Program-made: the position numbers and the translations under genes
Notes under the pieces: model-generated
The model's input: the letters and a program-made list of their open reading frames with translations, nothing else
What the model was told of the DNA's origin: nothing
The model's database searches: none
Assembly (NCBI GenBank): GCA_003020965.1
Contig: PXRL01000012.1
Span: 1-64,000, forward strand
Direction of reading: 5' to 3'
From: Halobacteriales archaeon QS_4_69_225
GTDB lineage: Archaea; Halobacteriota; Halobacteria; Halobacteriales; Haloarculaceae
DNA: 64,000 nt
Part shown: positions 1 to 7,049 of the stretch, piece by piece
How positions within the stretch are numbered: the stretch's first letter is position 1
How the letters are laid out: every line of letters starts with the position of its first letter

Positions 1-526
1 CACGGGGCCACCTGACGTCCGTCACGTCGAGGTCGAGGCTCTCGTCTTTGGTTATCTTGGCGTCGAGCATCGCCGAGATGAGGTTGTGCGCCGAGGTCAA
101 CGCGTGGAGGTCGCCGGTGAAGTGGAGGTTAATGTCCTCCATCGGCAGCACCTGCGAGCGGCCGCCGCCCGCCGCCCCGCCCTTGAGGCCGAACACCGGC
201 CCGAGCGACGGCTCCCGGATGGCGATCATGGCCTCCTCGCCGAGGTGGTTGAGCGTCTGCCCCAGGCCGACCGTCGTGACGGTCTTGCCCTCACCCTTCG
301 GTGTCGGGGTCATCCCGGTGACGAGCACGAGGTTGTTCTCCCGATTCGCCGCCTCCTCGCGCAGACGGTCGAGGGCGTGGTGTTTGACCTTCGCGGTGTA
401 CTCGCCGAAGTACTGGAGATCGTCGAGATCGAGCCCCCACGGCTCGACGAGTTTCCAGATGGGTTCCATCTCGGTCGACTGTGCGATATCGTAGTCCGTC
501 GGAATCGGCTCCTCGGGGGATGACAT
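1..526 (-). CDS. fhs: Formate--tetrahydrofolate ligase, N-terminal part
   Basis: Partial gene: its ATG is the complement of 524-526 and it runs off the window start after about 175 codons. The product ATP-dependently joins formate to tetrahydrofolate, giving 10-formyl-THF in the cytosolic one-carbon pathway. The family N-terminus is clear: TPKGEGKTVTTVGL, the nucleotide-binding loop typical of these ligases, lies near residue 75, followed by REPSLGPVFGLKGGAAGGG and then MEDINLHFTGD. The start follows from the reading MSSPEEPIPTDYDIAQ, and the frame has no stop. Another folate gene, 5-formyl-THF cyclo-ligase, lies 21 kb away. The C-terminal two thirds is not visible. Confidence 0.93.
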   Translation of the reverse strand, partial: MSSPEEPIPTDYDIAQSTEMEPIWKLVEPWGLDLDDLQYFGEYTAKVKHHALDRLREEAANRENNLVLVTGMTPTPKGEGKTVTTVGLGQTLNHLGEEAMIAIREPSLGPVFGLKGGAAGGGRSQVLPMEDINLHFTGDLHALTSAHNLISAMLDAKITKDESLDLDVTDVRWPR

Positions 527-1016
527 CTTGTTCTGACGTTCCCGGTAGGGTTGTATGAAGGTTAGCATACCTGATAGACCCCGGATAGGATGTGTTTCCC
601 GCCGGGCGGTCCGAGCGACGGGCGAATACGATCCCGCCAGGATAGAAGGCAGTCGATAGGTTATGTAACGAGCAGGCGCAGAACCTCGCGCTTCAGCGGC
701 ATGGCGGGAGCTTGCTCTCGCTGCAACCGAAAATCTTCGATCTTCGAGGAGGAGACACTCGATCTCGCCGGCCTTGACGGCGAAGATGTCGATACCGTCC
801 ACGGTGACCCCTCGTCGGTCGGGTCGTACTGAAGAGGTCGATCATCGTACCACCGGTAGCGCCGCGGCGACGGAAAGGAGCTACCGGGCGTGCGAGGCGT
901 CCCCCCGGCATGGTTGTAGGTACGCATGTTTTACCTGTAGAAAGCTGAATAGAAATACGTCAATGAGAAACTACTGTTTCGAAATGGTTAAATCGGTCCG
1001 GGATCTATCCGTATAC
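527..1016. other. Intergenic stretch, no confident gene
   Basis: This 490-base stretch separates fhs from a small ORF. It must hold the minus-strand promoter of fhs. It contains an imperfect triloop palindrome around 727-746 (arms near CGAAAATC and GATCTTCG) like those elsewhere in the window. Short open frames exist on both strands, but none has family-like sequence. One minus-strand reading around 720-830 (VTVDGIDIFAVKAGEIE) faintly resembles the end of a SnoaL-like domain and could be a decayed gene; I would not call it. Confidence 0.35.
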
Positions 1017-1196
1017 ATGACAGAGACGTCGAGCGAGAGCAGTGACGACACCGCAGAGGAGTTCGTGAACTACATGCCGGGAATGCCGAAGCTCTCCCGG
1101 GAGCCCGGCCGGGTCGAACGGGTCCTCGCGAACCTGCTCGGCCGCCGCCGCGTCGGGTCGCTCCGCGTGGTCGGTCGCCGTCGGGACGGCGAGTAA
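1017..1196 (+). CDS. Small hypothetical protein, 59 aa
   Basis: I do not recognise this gene. The ATG at 1017 opens a 59-codon frame with the acidic, Ser/Thr-rich N-terminus usual in haloarchaea (MTETSSESSDDTAEEF) and an arginine-rich C-terminal half containing LANLLGRRRVGS. An AT-rich stretch (GGTTAAATC) lies about 30 nt before the ATG and fits a promoter with a short leader. The frame is open further upstream, but codon use there looks non-coding. There is no signal peptide or membrane segment. It may be a real small protein or chance. Confidence 0.45.
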   Translation: MTETSSESSDDTAEEFVNYMPGMPKLSREPGRVERVLANLLGRRRVGSLRVVGRRRDGE

Positions 1197-1313
1197 CCGG
1201 CCACACGCTCTCGTCCGGTCGCCACCGGACCGGCACAGTTGACGACGACTGCTGTGAGTCGCTTCGGTATCGACCACACGCCCTCGTGCGGTCGTACCGG
1301 CGAGCGGGTACAG

Positions 1314-1360
1314 TCAGCCGTCCACGAGTAAGTTCGTGGGCTTGTCGGTGGGACTCCCGA
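1314..1360 (-). mobile_element. Relic of an IS605-type (TnpB) right end
   Basis: Read on the minus strand this matches the last codons and right end of the complete TnpB element at 32647-34124. Both have GGGAGTCC, then ACCGACAAGCCCAC, then a hairpin segment, then a GGCTGA stop. The relic translates as SPTDKPTNLLVDG-stop, against STDKPTASALGG-stop in the intact gene. No tnpB body is recognisable at higher coordinates, so only the 3' tip survives. The hairpin loop has diverged but the stem still pairs (CCACGA with TCGTGG). Confidence 0.6.
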
Positions 1361-1580
1361 GTGTCGCGCTCCCGGCCCGAAACCCCACACCCCCGACGTT
1401 CTAATCAGGGGCTTTCTCGGATGGCTTTCGGGTCGGGAGTCGGAGGGACTCGATCAGCGTCTCCCGACTCCGGGGCTGGCTGACGGACAGCCGGTCCCAC
1501 CGACCGCTTCTGGGCCTGTGAGACGTATCTTTGCGGTCGATTCGGAGTCACATCGAGCTTCCGCGCTTCCTCCAACGTCG

Positions 1581-1626
1581 TCAGAAATCTTTGATTTCTG
1601 ACTGGCACACCGAACGCGAAGCGTTC
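1581..1626. repeat. Pair of triloop hairpins
   Basis: Two perfect palindromes with three-base loops stand 10 bases apart. The first pairs TCAGAAATC with GATTTCTGA around TTT (1581-1601). The second pairs GAACGC with GCGTTC around GAA (1612-1626). The same architecture recurs at 17545-17587 and, four in a row, at 25407-25510. The role is unknown. Confidence 0.6.
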
Positions 1627-1733
1627 CGGGGACGGCTAAAGTCGGGGGCTTCCGCGCTGTTGCCGCCGCGACCGGTACGAGTCCGGCACAAATTATTTTT
1701 CAGCGGTCACGGAACGTCGACTGAGTCACTCGA

Positions 1734-2180
1734 ATGTACGAAACCATTCTGATTCCGTACGACGGGTCGGACGAGGCGCAAATGGGGGCCGAGCACGGAC
1801 TGGAGCTCGCGGCGGCTCTGGGGGCGTCGGTGCACGTCCTCTACGTGATCAACATCCCCGGGACACCCCGGGCGGTCGCGCTGCGGGACGACGAGGAGGA
1901 GATACGGAAACGGTACCGGGAGTACGCCGACGAGATTCTCGGCGAGCTTTCGGAGACGGCCGAGGAGAAGGGTGTCGAGGCCGTAACCGCGACCCGGACC
2001 GGATCGGTGAGCCAGGAGATCGTCGAATACGCCGACGAGGAGGTCGTCGACGCCGTCGTGATGGGATCGGCCTATCGCGGGAAGATCGGCAACCTCATCG
2101 GGGGAACCACGGACAAGGTAGTCCGGAGCGCAACCGTTCCGGTGGTCACCAAGCGGATGAGCGCCGACGAGATCCGATAG
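1734..2180 (+). CDS. Universal stress protein, UspA family
   Basis: A single-domain cytosolic Usp protein of 148 aa, the usual length. It starts MYETILIPYDGSDEA, the classic first strand and loop of the fold. The C-terminal nucleotide-binding region reads GSAYRGKIGNLIGGTTDK then VPVVTK, close to the G-x2-G-x9-G(S/T) pattern of ATP-binding members but with one extra spacing residue, so ATP binding is likely but not certain. The ATG is preceded by an AT-rich box about 36-45 nt upstream. It is monocistronic and followed by a GC-rich hairpin. Physiological role unknown, probably stress or energy sensing. Confidence 0.95.
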   Translation: MYETILIPYDGSDEAQMGAEHGLELAAALGASVHVLYVINIPGTPRAVALRDDEEEIRKRYREYADEILGELSETAEEKGVEAVTATRTGSVSQEIVEYADEEVVDAVVMGSAYRGKIGNLIGGTTDKVVRSATVPVVTKRMSADEIR

Positions 2181-2207
2181 GGGTACCGTACGTCACTTCG
2201 GGGTCGG

Positions 2208-2225
2208 CCGCACGCCTTCGTGCGG
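2208..2225 (+). terminator. GC-rich hairpin after the stress-protein gene
   Basis: A perfect 7-bp stem (CCGCACG with CGTGCGG) with a CCTT loop lies 28 bases after the Usp stop. A near copy lies at about 1273-1293. There is no T tract, so it may be a processing or repeat element rather than a true archaeal terminator. Confidence 0.35.
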
Positions 2226-2250
2226 TCGATACCGGAACGACCCGTGATGA

Positions 2251-2418
2251 TCACCGTCGGCCACCGACGAGATACGTCTCCCGGACGTAGATGACGAGGC
2301 TGGCGCTCAGGAAGCTGGCGCCGGCCGGGGCGAGCGACCCCTCGGTCATCGCGAGCAGCCCGAACCCGAAGAGGACGACCGCGAGTCCGGCTGCCGCCGT
2401 CGCCGGCAGGTTCACCAT
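2251..2418 (-). CDS. Small two-helix membrane protein, 55 aa
   Basis: Starting at MVNLPATAAAGLAV, the product has two hydrophobic stretches (about residues 6-24 and 28-44) ending in RETYLVGGRR, so it is probably an integral membrane protein with two short helices and a basic cytoplasmic tail. I do not recognise the family. It is convergent with the stress-protein gene and divergent from the BCCT gene. A longer upstream frame exists, but the segment before this ATG is proline- and arginine-rich and does not look coding. Confidence 0.55.
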   Translation of the reverse strand: MVNLPATAAAGLAVVLFGFGLLAMTEGSLAPAGASFLSASLVIYVRETYLVGGRR

Positions 2419-2616
2419 GTAGCCGGGGAGTCGGCGGGCGCAGTAAGGTCTACCGTCTCCCGACCTGCCCAGGTGTCCGACCGGTCGGTCGTGTAAGATG
2501 TCCGAGCGGATGAGTTTCGTCGAGCGCTGCGCGAGCGGAACAAAAGGCCCGGTGCCGTATCCGATTCTTCGGGGGTCGGGCTTTTCGGCGCCCGGATTCC
2601 GGGGAGAATTTGGCCA

Positions 2617-2828
2617 AGGTTTATTACAGGTACAACCCTGTCTGACAATGACACCCCGTAGCATGAACCGCTCGACACGCAGGTGCGGGGCGACCGGTTC
2701 GGACACCGCGTGTCTGCCGGGGCGGCACGGTCGGAGCGTCGCTAGCTACAGTCAACCCACGCGACCGTGGGCCATCGGTACTAACGACATGAAATCGAAC
2801 ACCACGCGACCGTCGACGGAGGGAGAGC
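2617..2828 (+). promoter_or_regulatory. Promoter and long leader of the BCCT gene, possible upstream ORF
   Basis: A TATA-like GGTTTATTA at about 2617-2625 places the transcript start near 2647, where an ATG (2648) opens a 64-codon frame ending at 2842, 14 bases inside the BCCT gene. The BCCT ATG at 2829 has its own GGAGG about 8 nt upstream, unusual beside the leaderless genes around it. A hairpin (CCCACG with CGTGGG) lies at about 2756-2771. The short frame may be a leader peptide or chance; its protein sequence is basic and unlike the rest of the proteome. Confidence 0.4.
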
Positions 2829-5800
2829 ATGGCAGACAGTGAGGAAGCGACCGGCGAGATGTCCGACGGCCTTCAGGTGGAGCTGTTCCATCCGGAGTCC
2901 GACCGCGAACCGGGGGACACGAACCTCCAGGCGCTCGGGTTCGACGTTCACCCGGTGGTGTTCCCGGTCGCGCTGGTCATCGTCGCCCTGTTCATCCTGG
3001 TGACGGTGTTTTACCGGACGATCGCCGCCGCACTCGGGTGGACGATGAAAGTCAAGCCGAAAACGGCCGACGAGAAAGGCTATGAAGTCCTCAGACAGGC
3101 CGGCGACCAGGTGGTGGTCTACCAGAGCGCCAAGGACGCCTACACCGTGATATTTGACTTCATCGGAGCCAACTTCGGCTGGTTCTACCTGCTCGCGGTC
3201 AACATCTTCATCGTAGTGTTGCTGTACTTCGCACTCGGGAAGTACGGCACGATCAAGATCGGCGGGGTCGAGGCCGAAAAGGAGTTCAGCGATTTCTCGT
3301 GGATGGCGATGCTGTTCAGCGCCGGGATGGGGATCGGCCTCATGTTCTTCAGCGTGCTCGAACCGGTGTTCTACTACAACTCCCCGCCCGGCTTCTGGGG
3401 CGCCGAGGCCGGAACCGGCGCGGCCGCCTCGGCGGCGATGGCCCAGACGTTCTTCCACTGGGGCTTCCACCCGTGGGCGATCTACGGGCTCGTCGGCCTC
3501 GGGCTGGCGTTTTTCTCGTTCAACCGCGGCCTGCCGCTGACCTTCCGGTCGATCTTCTGGCCGCTGCTCGGCGAGCGTATCTACGGGTGGCCGGGACACG
3601 TCATCGATCTGGTGACGGTGTTCGCGACGCTGTTCGGTCTGTCGACCTCGCTGGGGCTGGGCGTCAAGCAGGTCAACAGCGGGATGGGGTACGTCGGCGG
3701 GAACATCCTCGGGATCGTCGGCGGTCCGATCCTCCCGGCGTTGTTCGATAACTTCGCGGAGGTCGTCCTGATCGGGCTGATCACGATCATCGCGGTCTTC
3801 TCGGTCGCGGCGGGCCTCGACGGGGGCGTCAAGCGGCTCAGCACGCTGAACCTCTATCTGATGTTCGGCCTGTTGAGCTTCATGCTGATCGTCGGGCCGA
3901 CGATCTTCATCCTCGGTGCGTGGATCGAGGGGCTCGGCACCTACTTCGCGAACGTCGCCGAACTCGGCTTCTACCGCGGGACGATGGGTCCCGGCGGCGG
4001 CGTCGTCACCGATTGGACGATCTTCTACTGGGGCTGGTGGATCGCGTGGTCACCGTTCGTCGGGATGTTCATCGCACGCATCTCGAAGGGCCGCACCGTC
4101 CGCGAGTTCGTCCTGGGGGTCCTGCTTCTCCCGTCGATGTTCTCGACGCTGTGGCTGTCGACCTTCGGCGGTGCCGCACTCGCCCCGTCCGTCCAGGAAG
4201 GCGGCAGCGGCGCCGTCGTGGGCGCGTACAACGAACTCGGTTACGGCGCCTTCGAGACGCTCGGCATGTTCGTCATGCTGAACAACTACCCGCTCGGCGC
4301 CATCACCGGGTCCCTGGCGACGCTGCTCGTGATCACGTTCTTCGTGACGTCGTCGGACTCCGGCTCGCTGGTCATCGATCACCTGACCTCCGGCGGCAAG
4401 CACGACGTTCCGAGGGTTCAGCGCATCTTCTGGGCGGGCACCGAGGGGTTCGTCGCGTCCGTGCTCCTGATCGGGGGCGGCCTGGACGCGCTGCAGACCG
4501 CCGCCATCACGACCGGACTGCCGTTCGCGGTGATCCTGTGTCTGATGTGTTACACGGTCTATCTGGGACTCGACAACGAGTACCAGATACTCGAATCCGA
4601 GGAGTTCGCCGAACGGATCGAGGCAGCAGCAGCGACTGACGGACCGAACTGTCGGCGTCTTCTGTACTGCGCCTTCGAGCGACGGTACACGGCGTCCCGC
4701 CGCCCGGCATCGTCGCACCCCTCGCGGTCGCCCTCCCGTTCGACGCTCGAACCAGCACTGACGGGCGACGGCGTCCACCCATTCGTGCGGACGCCGCGTG
4801 GACGGCCATGTTCCGGGGCCACAACTGGAGGCCGACGAACGTCAGGCCGACTCGTTCGCACGGACGCCGCGGGGACGGCCATGCTCCGGGCCGCCGCCGG
4901 CCTGCTGTCGCCGGTCGTCGCCGGCATTCACGTCCTGCACCCCTCAGGGCGGGGTCGCACTTGGCGGGGTCGCACTTCCGTCTACGCGCGGGTAGGCTCC
5001 CTCGGGGACCCTCGGCCGCTGCTGTTCGCGCTGGTGGAGTTCGCATTGGTGGGCGTCGTCGCGGGCTCCGTCGGCCTCGACCGCCGGCCGCCGTACCTCG
5101 GCGGCGCCGCGGTGACGCTCTCGCTGCTGGCGGGGGTCGTCCTCCGGCACACCGTCCTCGAACACGGGGTGTTCCGGCCGCACCCGCAGGCCGACGGCCA
5201 CCCCGACCGGCGCGCTGCTCGTGGCCGCGGACCCCCTCCGTTCCAGGGAGCGATCGGCCGCGAACGGCACCCTTTTCGTCGCTCCGATCCGCGCTCCACC
5301 ATGGTCATTCGCGCCGAGCGGGTGCGGCGCCGCTACGGGGAGACGGCGGCGCTCGACGGCGTCTCCCTGTCCGTCGAGAAGGGGACGGTGTTCGTCCTCG
5401 CCGGCCCGAACGGCGCCGGCAAGACGACGCTGATTCGTGCGCTGACGGGTACGACGAGGGTCGACGGCACCGTCGAGCTGTTCGGCAAGCCGCCGTCGGA
5501 GGTGTCCGGCGAGCGCATCGGACTGCTGCCACAGGAGTTCGCCCCCGCCGACCGCCTCACCGCCCGGGAACTCGTGGCGTACTACGGCGGCCTCTACGAT
5601 GAGTCCCGCGACGTCAACGCCGTTCTTGACGACGTCGGGCTGACGGAGGTGGCCGACACCCACTACGAGGACCTCTCCGGCGGCCAGAAGCGCCGCGTCT
5701 GCGTCGGGACGGCGCTGGTCAACGACCCCGAACTGCTCGTCCTCGACGAGCCGACGACCGGCGTCGACCCGGCGGGTCGGCGCGAGCTGTGGGGGGTCAT

Positions 5801-6224
5801 CGAGGGGCTCGCCGAGCGGGGGACGACCGTCGTCCTGACGACCCACTACATGGCGGAGGCCGAGCGGCTGGCCGACCGGGTGGGGCTGCTGGCCGACGGC
5901 CGGCTGGTCGCGCTCGGCTCGCCGGCCGAGCTGCTGGAGCGACACGGCGGCGCCGACCGGCTCGTCGTCGCGGTCGACGACCAGGGCGCGGCGGCGCGGG
6001 CGCTGGAGCGGGCCGACTACCACGTCCTGCCGGACGAGCGGCACCTCGCGGTCGGGGTCGGCCCCGAGGAGATCCCGGCGGTCGTCGAGACGCTGGCCGA
6101 CGCCGGCGTCGACTACGAGCGGCTCACCTGGCGGCAGCCCGACCTCGAGGACGTCTACCTCGCGCTGGCGGGCGTCGACGTCGACCCCCGGGAGCCCTCC
6201 GAGCCGGAGGCGGTCCGGGCGTGA
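2829..6224 (+). CDS. BCCT-family transporter; frame stays open into the ABC ATPase
   Basis: Residues 1 to about 600 are a betaine/choline/carnitine-type sodium-coupled carrier importing compatible solutes, with about 12 membrane helices. Clear marks are GMGIGLMFFSVLEPVFYY near 165 and the family signature WGWWIAWSPFVGMFIAR near 400. After residue 605 (about nt 4640) the sequence turns into Arg/Pro/Ser-rich translation of apparent non-coding DNA and a decayed membrane gene, yet no stop occurs until 6224. The last part is a complete ABC ATPase that has its own ATG at 5301. Either the BCCT gene lost its stop and its true C-terminus is near 4640-4680, or an 1131-aa product is made. I favour two genes. 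Confidence 0.8.
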   Translation: MADSEEATGEMSDGLQVELFHPESDREPGDTNLQALGFDVHPVVFPVALVIVALFILVTVFYRTIAAALGWTMKVKPKTADEKGYEVLRQAGDQVVVYQSAKDAYTVIFDFIGANFGWFYLLAVNIFIVVLLYFALGKYGTIKIGGVEAEKEFSDFSWMAMLFSAGMGIGLMFFSVLEPVFYYNSPPGFWGAEAGTGAAASAAMAQTFFHWGFHPWAIYGLVGLGLAFFSFNRGLPLTFRSIFWPLLGERIYGWPGHVIDLVTVFATLFGLSTSLGLGVKQVNSGMGYVGGNILGIVGGPILPALFDNFAEVVLIGLITIIAVFSVAAGLDGGVKRLSTLNLYLMFGLLSFMLIVGPTIFILGAWIEGLGTYFANVAELGFYRGTMGPGGGVVTDWTIFYWGWWIAWSPFVGMFIARISKGRTVREFVLGVLLLPSMFSTLWLSTFGGAALAPSVQEGGSGAVVGAYNELGYGAFETLGMFVMLNNYPLGAITGSLATLLVITFFVTSSDSGSLVIDHLTSGGKHDVPRVQRIFWAGTEGFVASVLLIGGGLDALQTAAITTGLPFAVILCLMCYTVYLGLDNEYQILESEEFAERIEAAAATDGPNCRRLLYCAFERRYTASRRPASSHPSRSPSRSTLEPALTGDGVHPFVRTPRGRPCSGATTGGRRTSGRLVRTDAAGTAMLRAAAGLLSPVVAGIHVLHPSGRGRTWRGRTSVYARVGSLGDPRPLLFALVEFALVGVVAGSVGLDRRPPYLGGAAVTLSLLAGVVLRHTVLEHGVFRPHPQADGHPDRRAARGRGPPPFQGAIGRERHPFRRSDPRSTMVIRAERVRRRYGETAALDGVSLSVEKGTVFVLAGPNGAGKTTLIRALTGTTRVDGTVELFGKPPSEVSGERIGLLPQEFAPADRLTARELVAYYGGLYDESRDVNAVLDDVGLTEVADTHYEDLSGGQKRRVCVGTALVNDPELLVLDEPTTGVDPAGRRELWGVIEGLAERGTTVVLTTHYMAEAERLADRVGLLADGRLVALGSPAELLERHGGADRLVVAVDDQGAAARALERADYHVLPDERHLAVGVGPEEIPAVVETLADAGVDYERLTWRQPDLEDVYLALAGVDVDPREPSEPEAVRA
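4881..5220 (+). pseudogene. Decayed small membrane-protein gene
   Basis: Translation from ATG 4881 gives MLRAAAGLLSPVVAGIHVLHP, then continues coherently only in another frame (QGGVALGGVAL), then returns to the first frame (VYARVGSLGDPRPLLFALVEFALVG and LAGVVLRHTVLEHG). This is the look of a haloarchaeal multi-helix membrane protein broken by compensating frameshifts. The jump coincides with a 15-base tandem duplication (GGCGGGGTCGCACTT twice, about 4952-4981). It lies wholly inside the open frame joining the BCCT and ABC genes. The family is not identified. Confidence 0.45.
5301..6224 (+). CDS. ABC-2 type transporter ATP-binding protein
   Basis: Cytosolic ATPase of an ABC exporter, 307 aa from ATG 5301, the usual length. 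Walker A is GPNGAGKTT near residue 37, the signature LSGGQKRRV near 130, and Walker B LLVLDEPTTGVDPAG near 150, followed by the switch histidine in TTHYMAEAERL. The C-terminal 90 residues form the small extra domain typical of the CcmA/NatA-like class. Its stop overlaps the permease GTG by 3 of 4 bases, so the two are translationally coupled. The substrate cannot be told; drug or lipid export is common for such pairs. Confidence 0.93.
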   Translation: MVIRAERVRRRYGETAALDGVSLSVEKGTVFVLAGPNGAGKTTLIRALTGTTRVDGTVELFGKPPSEVSGERIGLLPQEFAPADRLTARELVAYYGGLYDESRDVNAVLDDVGLTEVADTHYEDLSGGQKRRVCVGTALVNDPELLVLDEPTTGVDPAGRRELWGVIEGLAERGTTVVLTTHYMAEAERLADRVGLLADGRLVALGSPAELLERHGGADRLVVAVDDQGAAARALERADYHVLPDERHLAVGVGPEEIPAVVETLADAGVDYERLTWRQPDLEDVYLALAGVDVDPREPSEPEAVRA

Positions 6225-7012
6225 GCCGGGCCGGACGGGTCGCCGCCGAGACGCGGGCGGCCTGGTACGCCTTCGTCCGCCGGCGAACGGCCGTCTTCTT
6301 CACCTTCTTCTTCCCGGTCATCATCATCCTCATCTTCGGCGCGCTGGTCCGGACGGACCCGACCGGCGGCGGGCTGTTCACGGAGCCGCCGGGCTACTAC
6401 GTCGCCGGCTACCTCGCAGTGGTCGTCCTCTTCACGCCGCTGTCGCGGGTCGGCAGCGAGGTGGCCCGCCACCGGGACGGCAACCGCTTCGAGAAGCTGG
6501 CGACGACGCCGCTGTCCCGCGCCGAGTGGCTGCTGGCGCAGACGCTCGTCAACGTCGCCGTCGTCGGGCTGGCGGCCGTCCTCGTGTTCGGGCTGGTGGT
6601 CGCGGTCACCGGCGCCGGCGTCGCCGCCTCGCCGCTCGTCGTCCCGTATCTCGTCGCCGGTGTCGCGCTGTTCTGCGGCCTCGGGGCGGTGCTCGGCCGC
6701 GTCGCCGACTCCCAGGACGGCGTCATCGCCGCCGCCAACGGCGTCGCGCTCCCGCTTTTGTTCCTCTCGCGGACGTTCGTCCCGCCCGAACTGCTGCCGG
6801 CGTGGTTCCGCCCGGTCGTCGCGTTGTCGCCGCTGACGTACTTCGCCCGCGGCCTCCGGGCGGCGACCTTCCGGCCGCCGGGGACGCTCGCCACCTACCG
6901 GACCGGCGACGCCCTCGTCGGCACCGACCCCACCCTCAACCTCGCGGTACTGGCGGCGCTCGCGGTCGGCTTCTTCGCCGCCGGCGCCCTCGCGGTCCCG
7001 ACGACGGATTGA
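6221..7012 (+). CDS. ABC-2 type transporter permease
   Basis: Membrane partner of the preceding ATPase, 263 aa from a GTG overlapping its stop. About six helices are visible, with one near residues 22-40 (FFFPVIIILIFGAL), a large extracellular loop, and the ABC-2 C-terminal pattern LPLLFLSRTFVPPELLPAWF followed by SPLTYFARGLRAATF, characteristic of NodJ/DrrB-like permeases. It ends 37 bases before the convergent flavoprotein gene. Substrate unknown. Confidence 0.92.
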   Translation: MSRAGRVAAETRAAWYAFVRRRTAVFFTFFFPVIIILIFGALVRTDPTGGGLFTEPPGYYVAGYLAVVVLFTPLSRVGSEVARHRDGNRFEKLATTPLSRAEWLLAQTLVNVAVVGLAAVLVFGLVVAVTGAGVAASPLVVPYLVAGVALFCGLGAVLGRVADSQDGVIAAANGVALPLLFLSRTFVPPELLPAWFRPVVALSPLTYFARGLRAATFRPPGTLATYRTGDALVGTDPTLNLAVLAALAVGFFAAGALAVPTTD

Positions 7013-7049
7013 CGGCCGGAATCACGGGCGATCCGGTTCCGGTACCGGG

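Larger units (their letters stand above)
1197..1733. other. Intergenic stretch with hairpins and an IS relic
   Basis: I see no convincing gene in this 537-base stretch. It holds an imperfect hairpin at about 1273-1293 (CACACG then CGTGCGG) related to the one after the stress-protein gene at 2208, a right-end relic of an IS605-type element at 1314-1360, two triloop hairpins at 1581-1626, and an AT-rich promoter-like run (AAATTATTTTT, about 1689-1699) for the gene at 1734. Confidence 0.5.
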
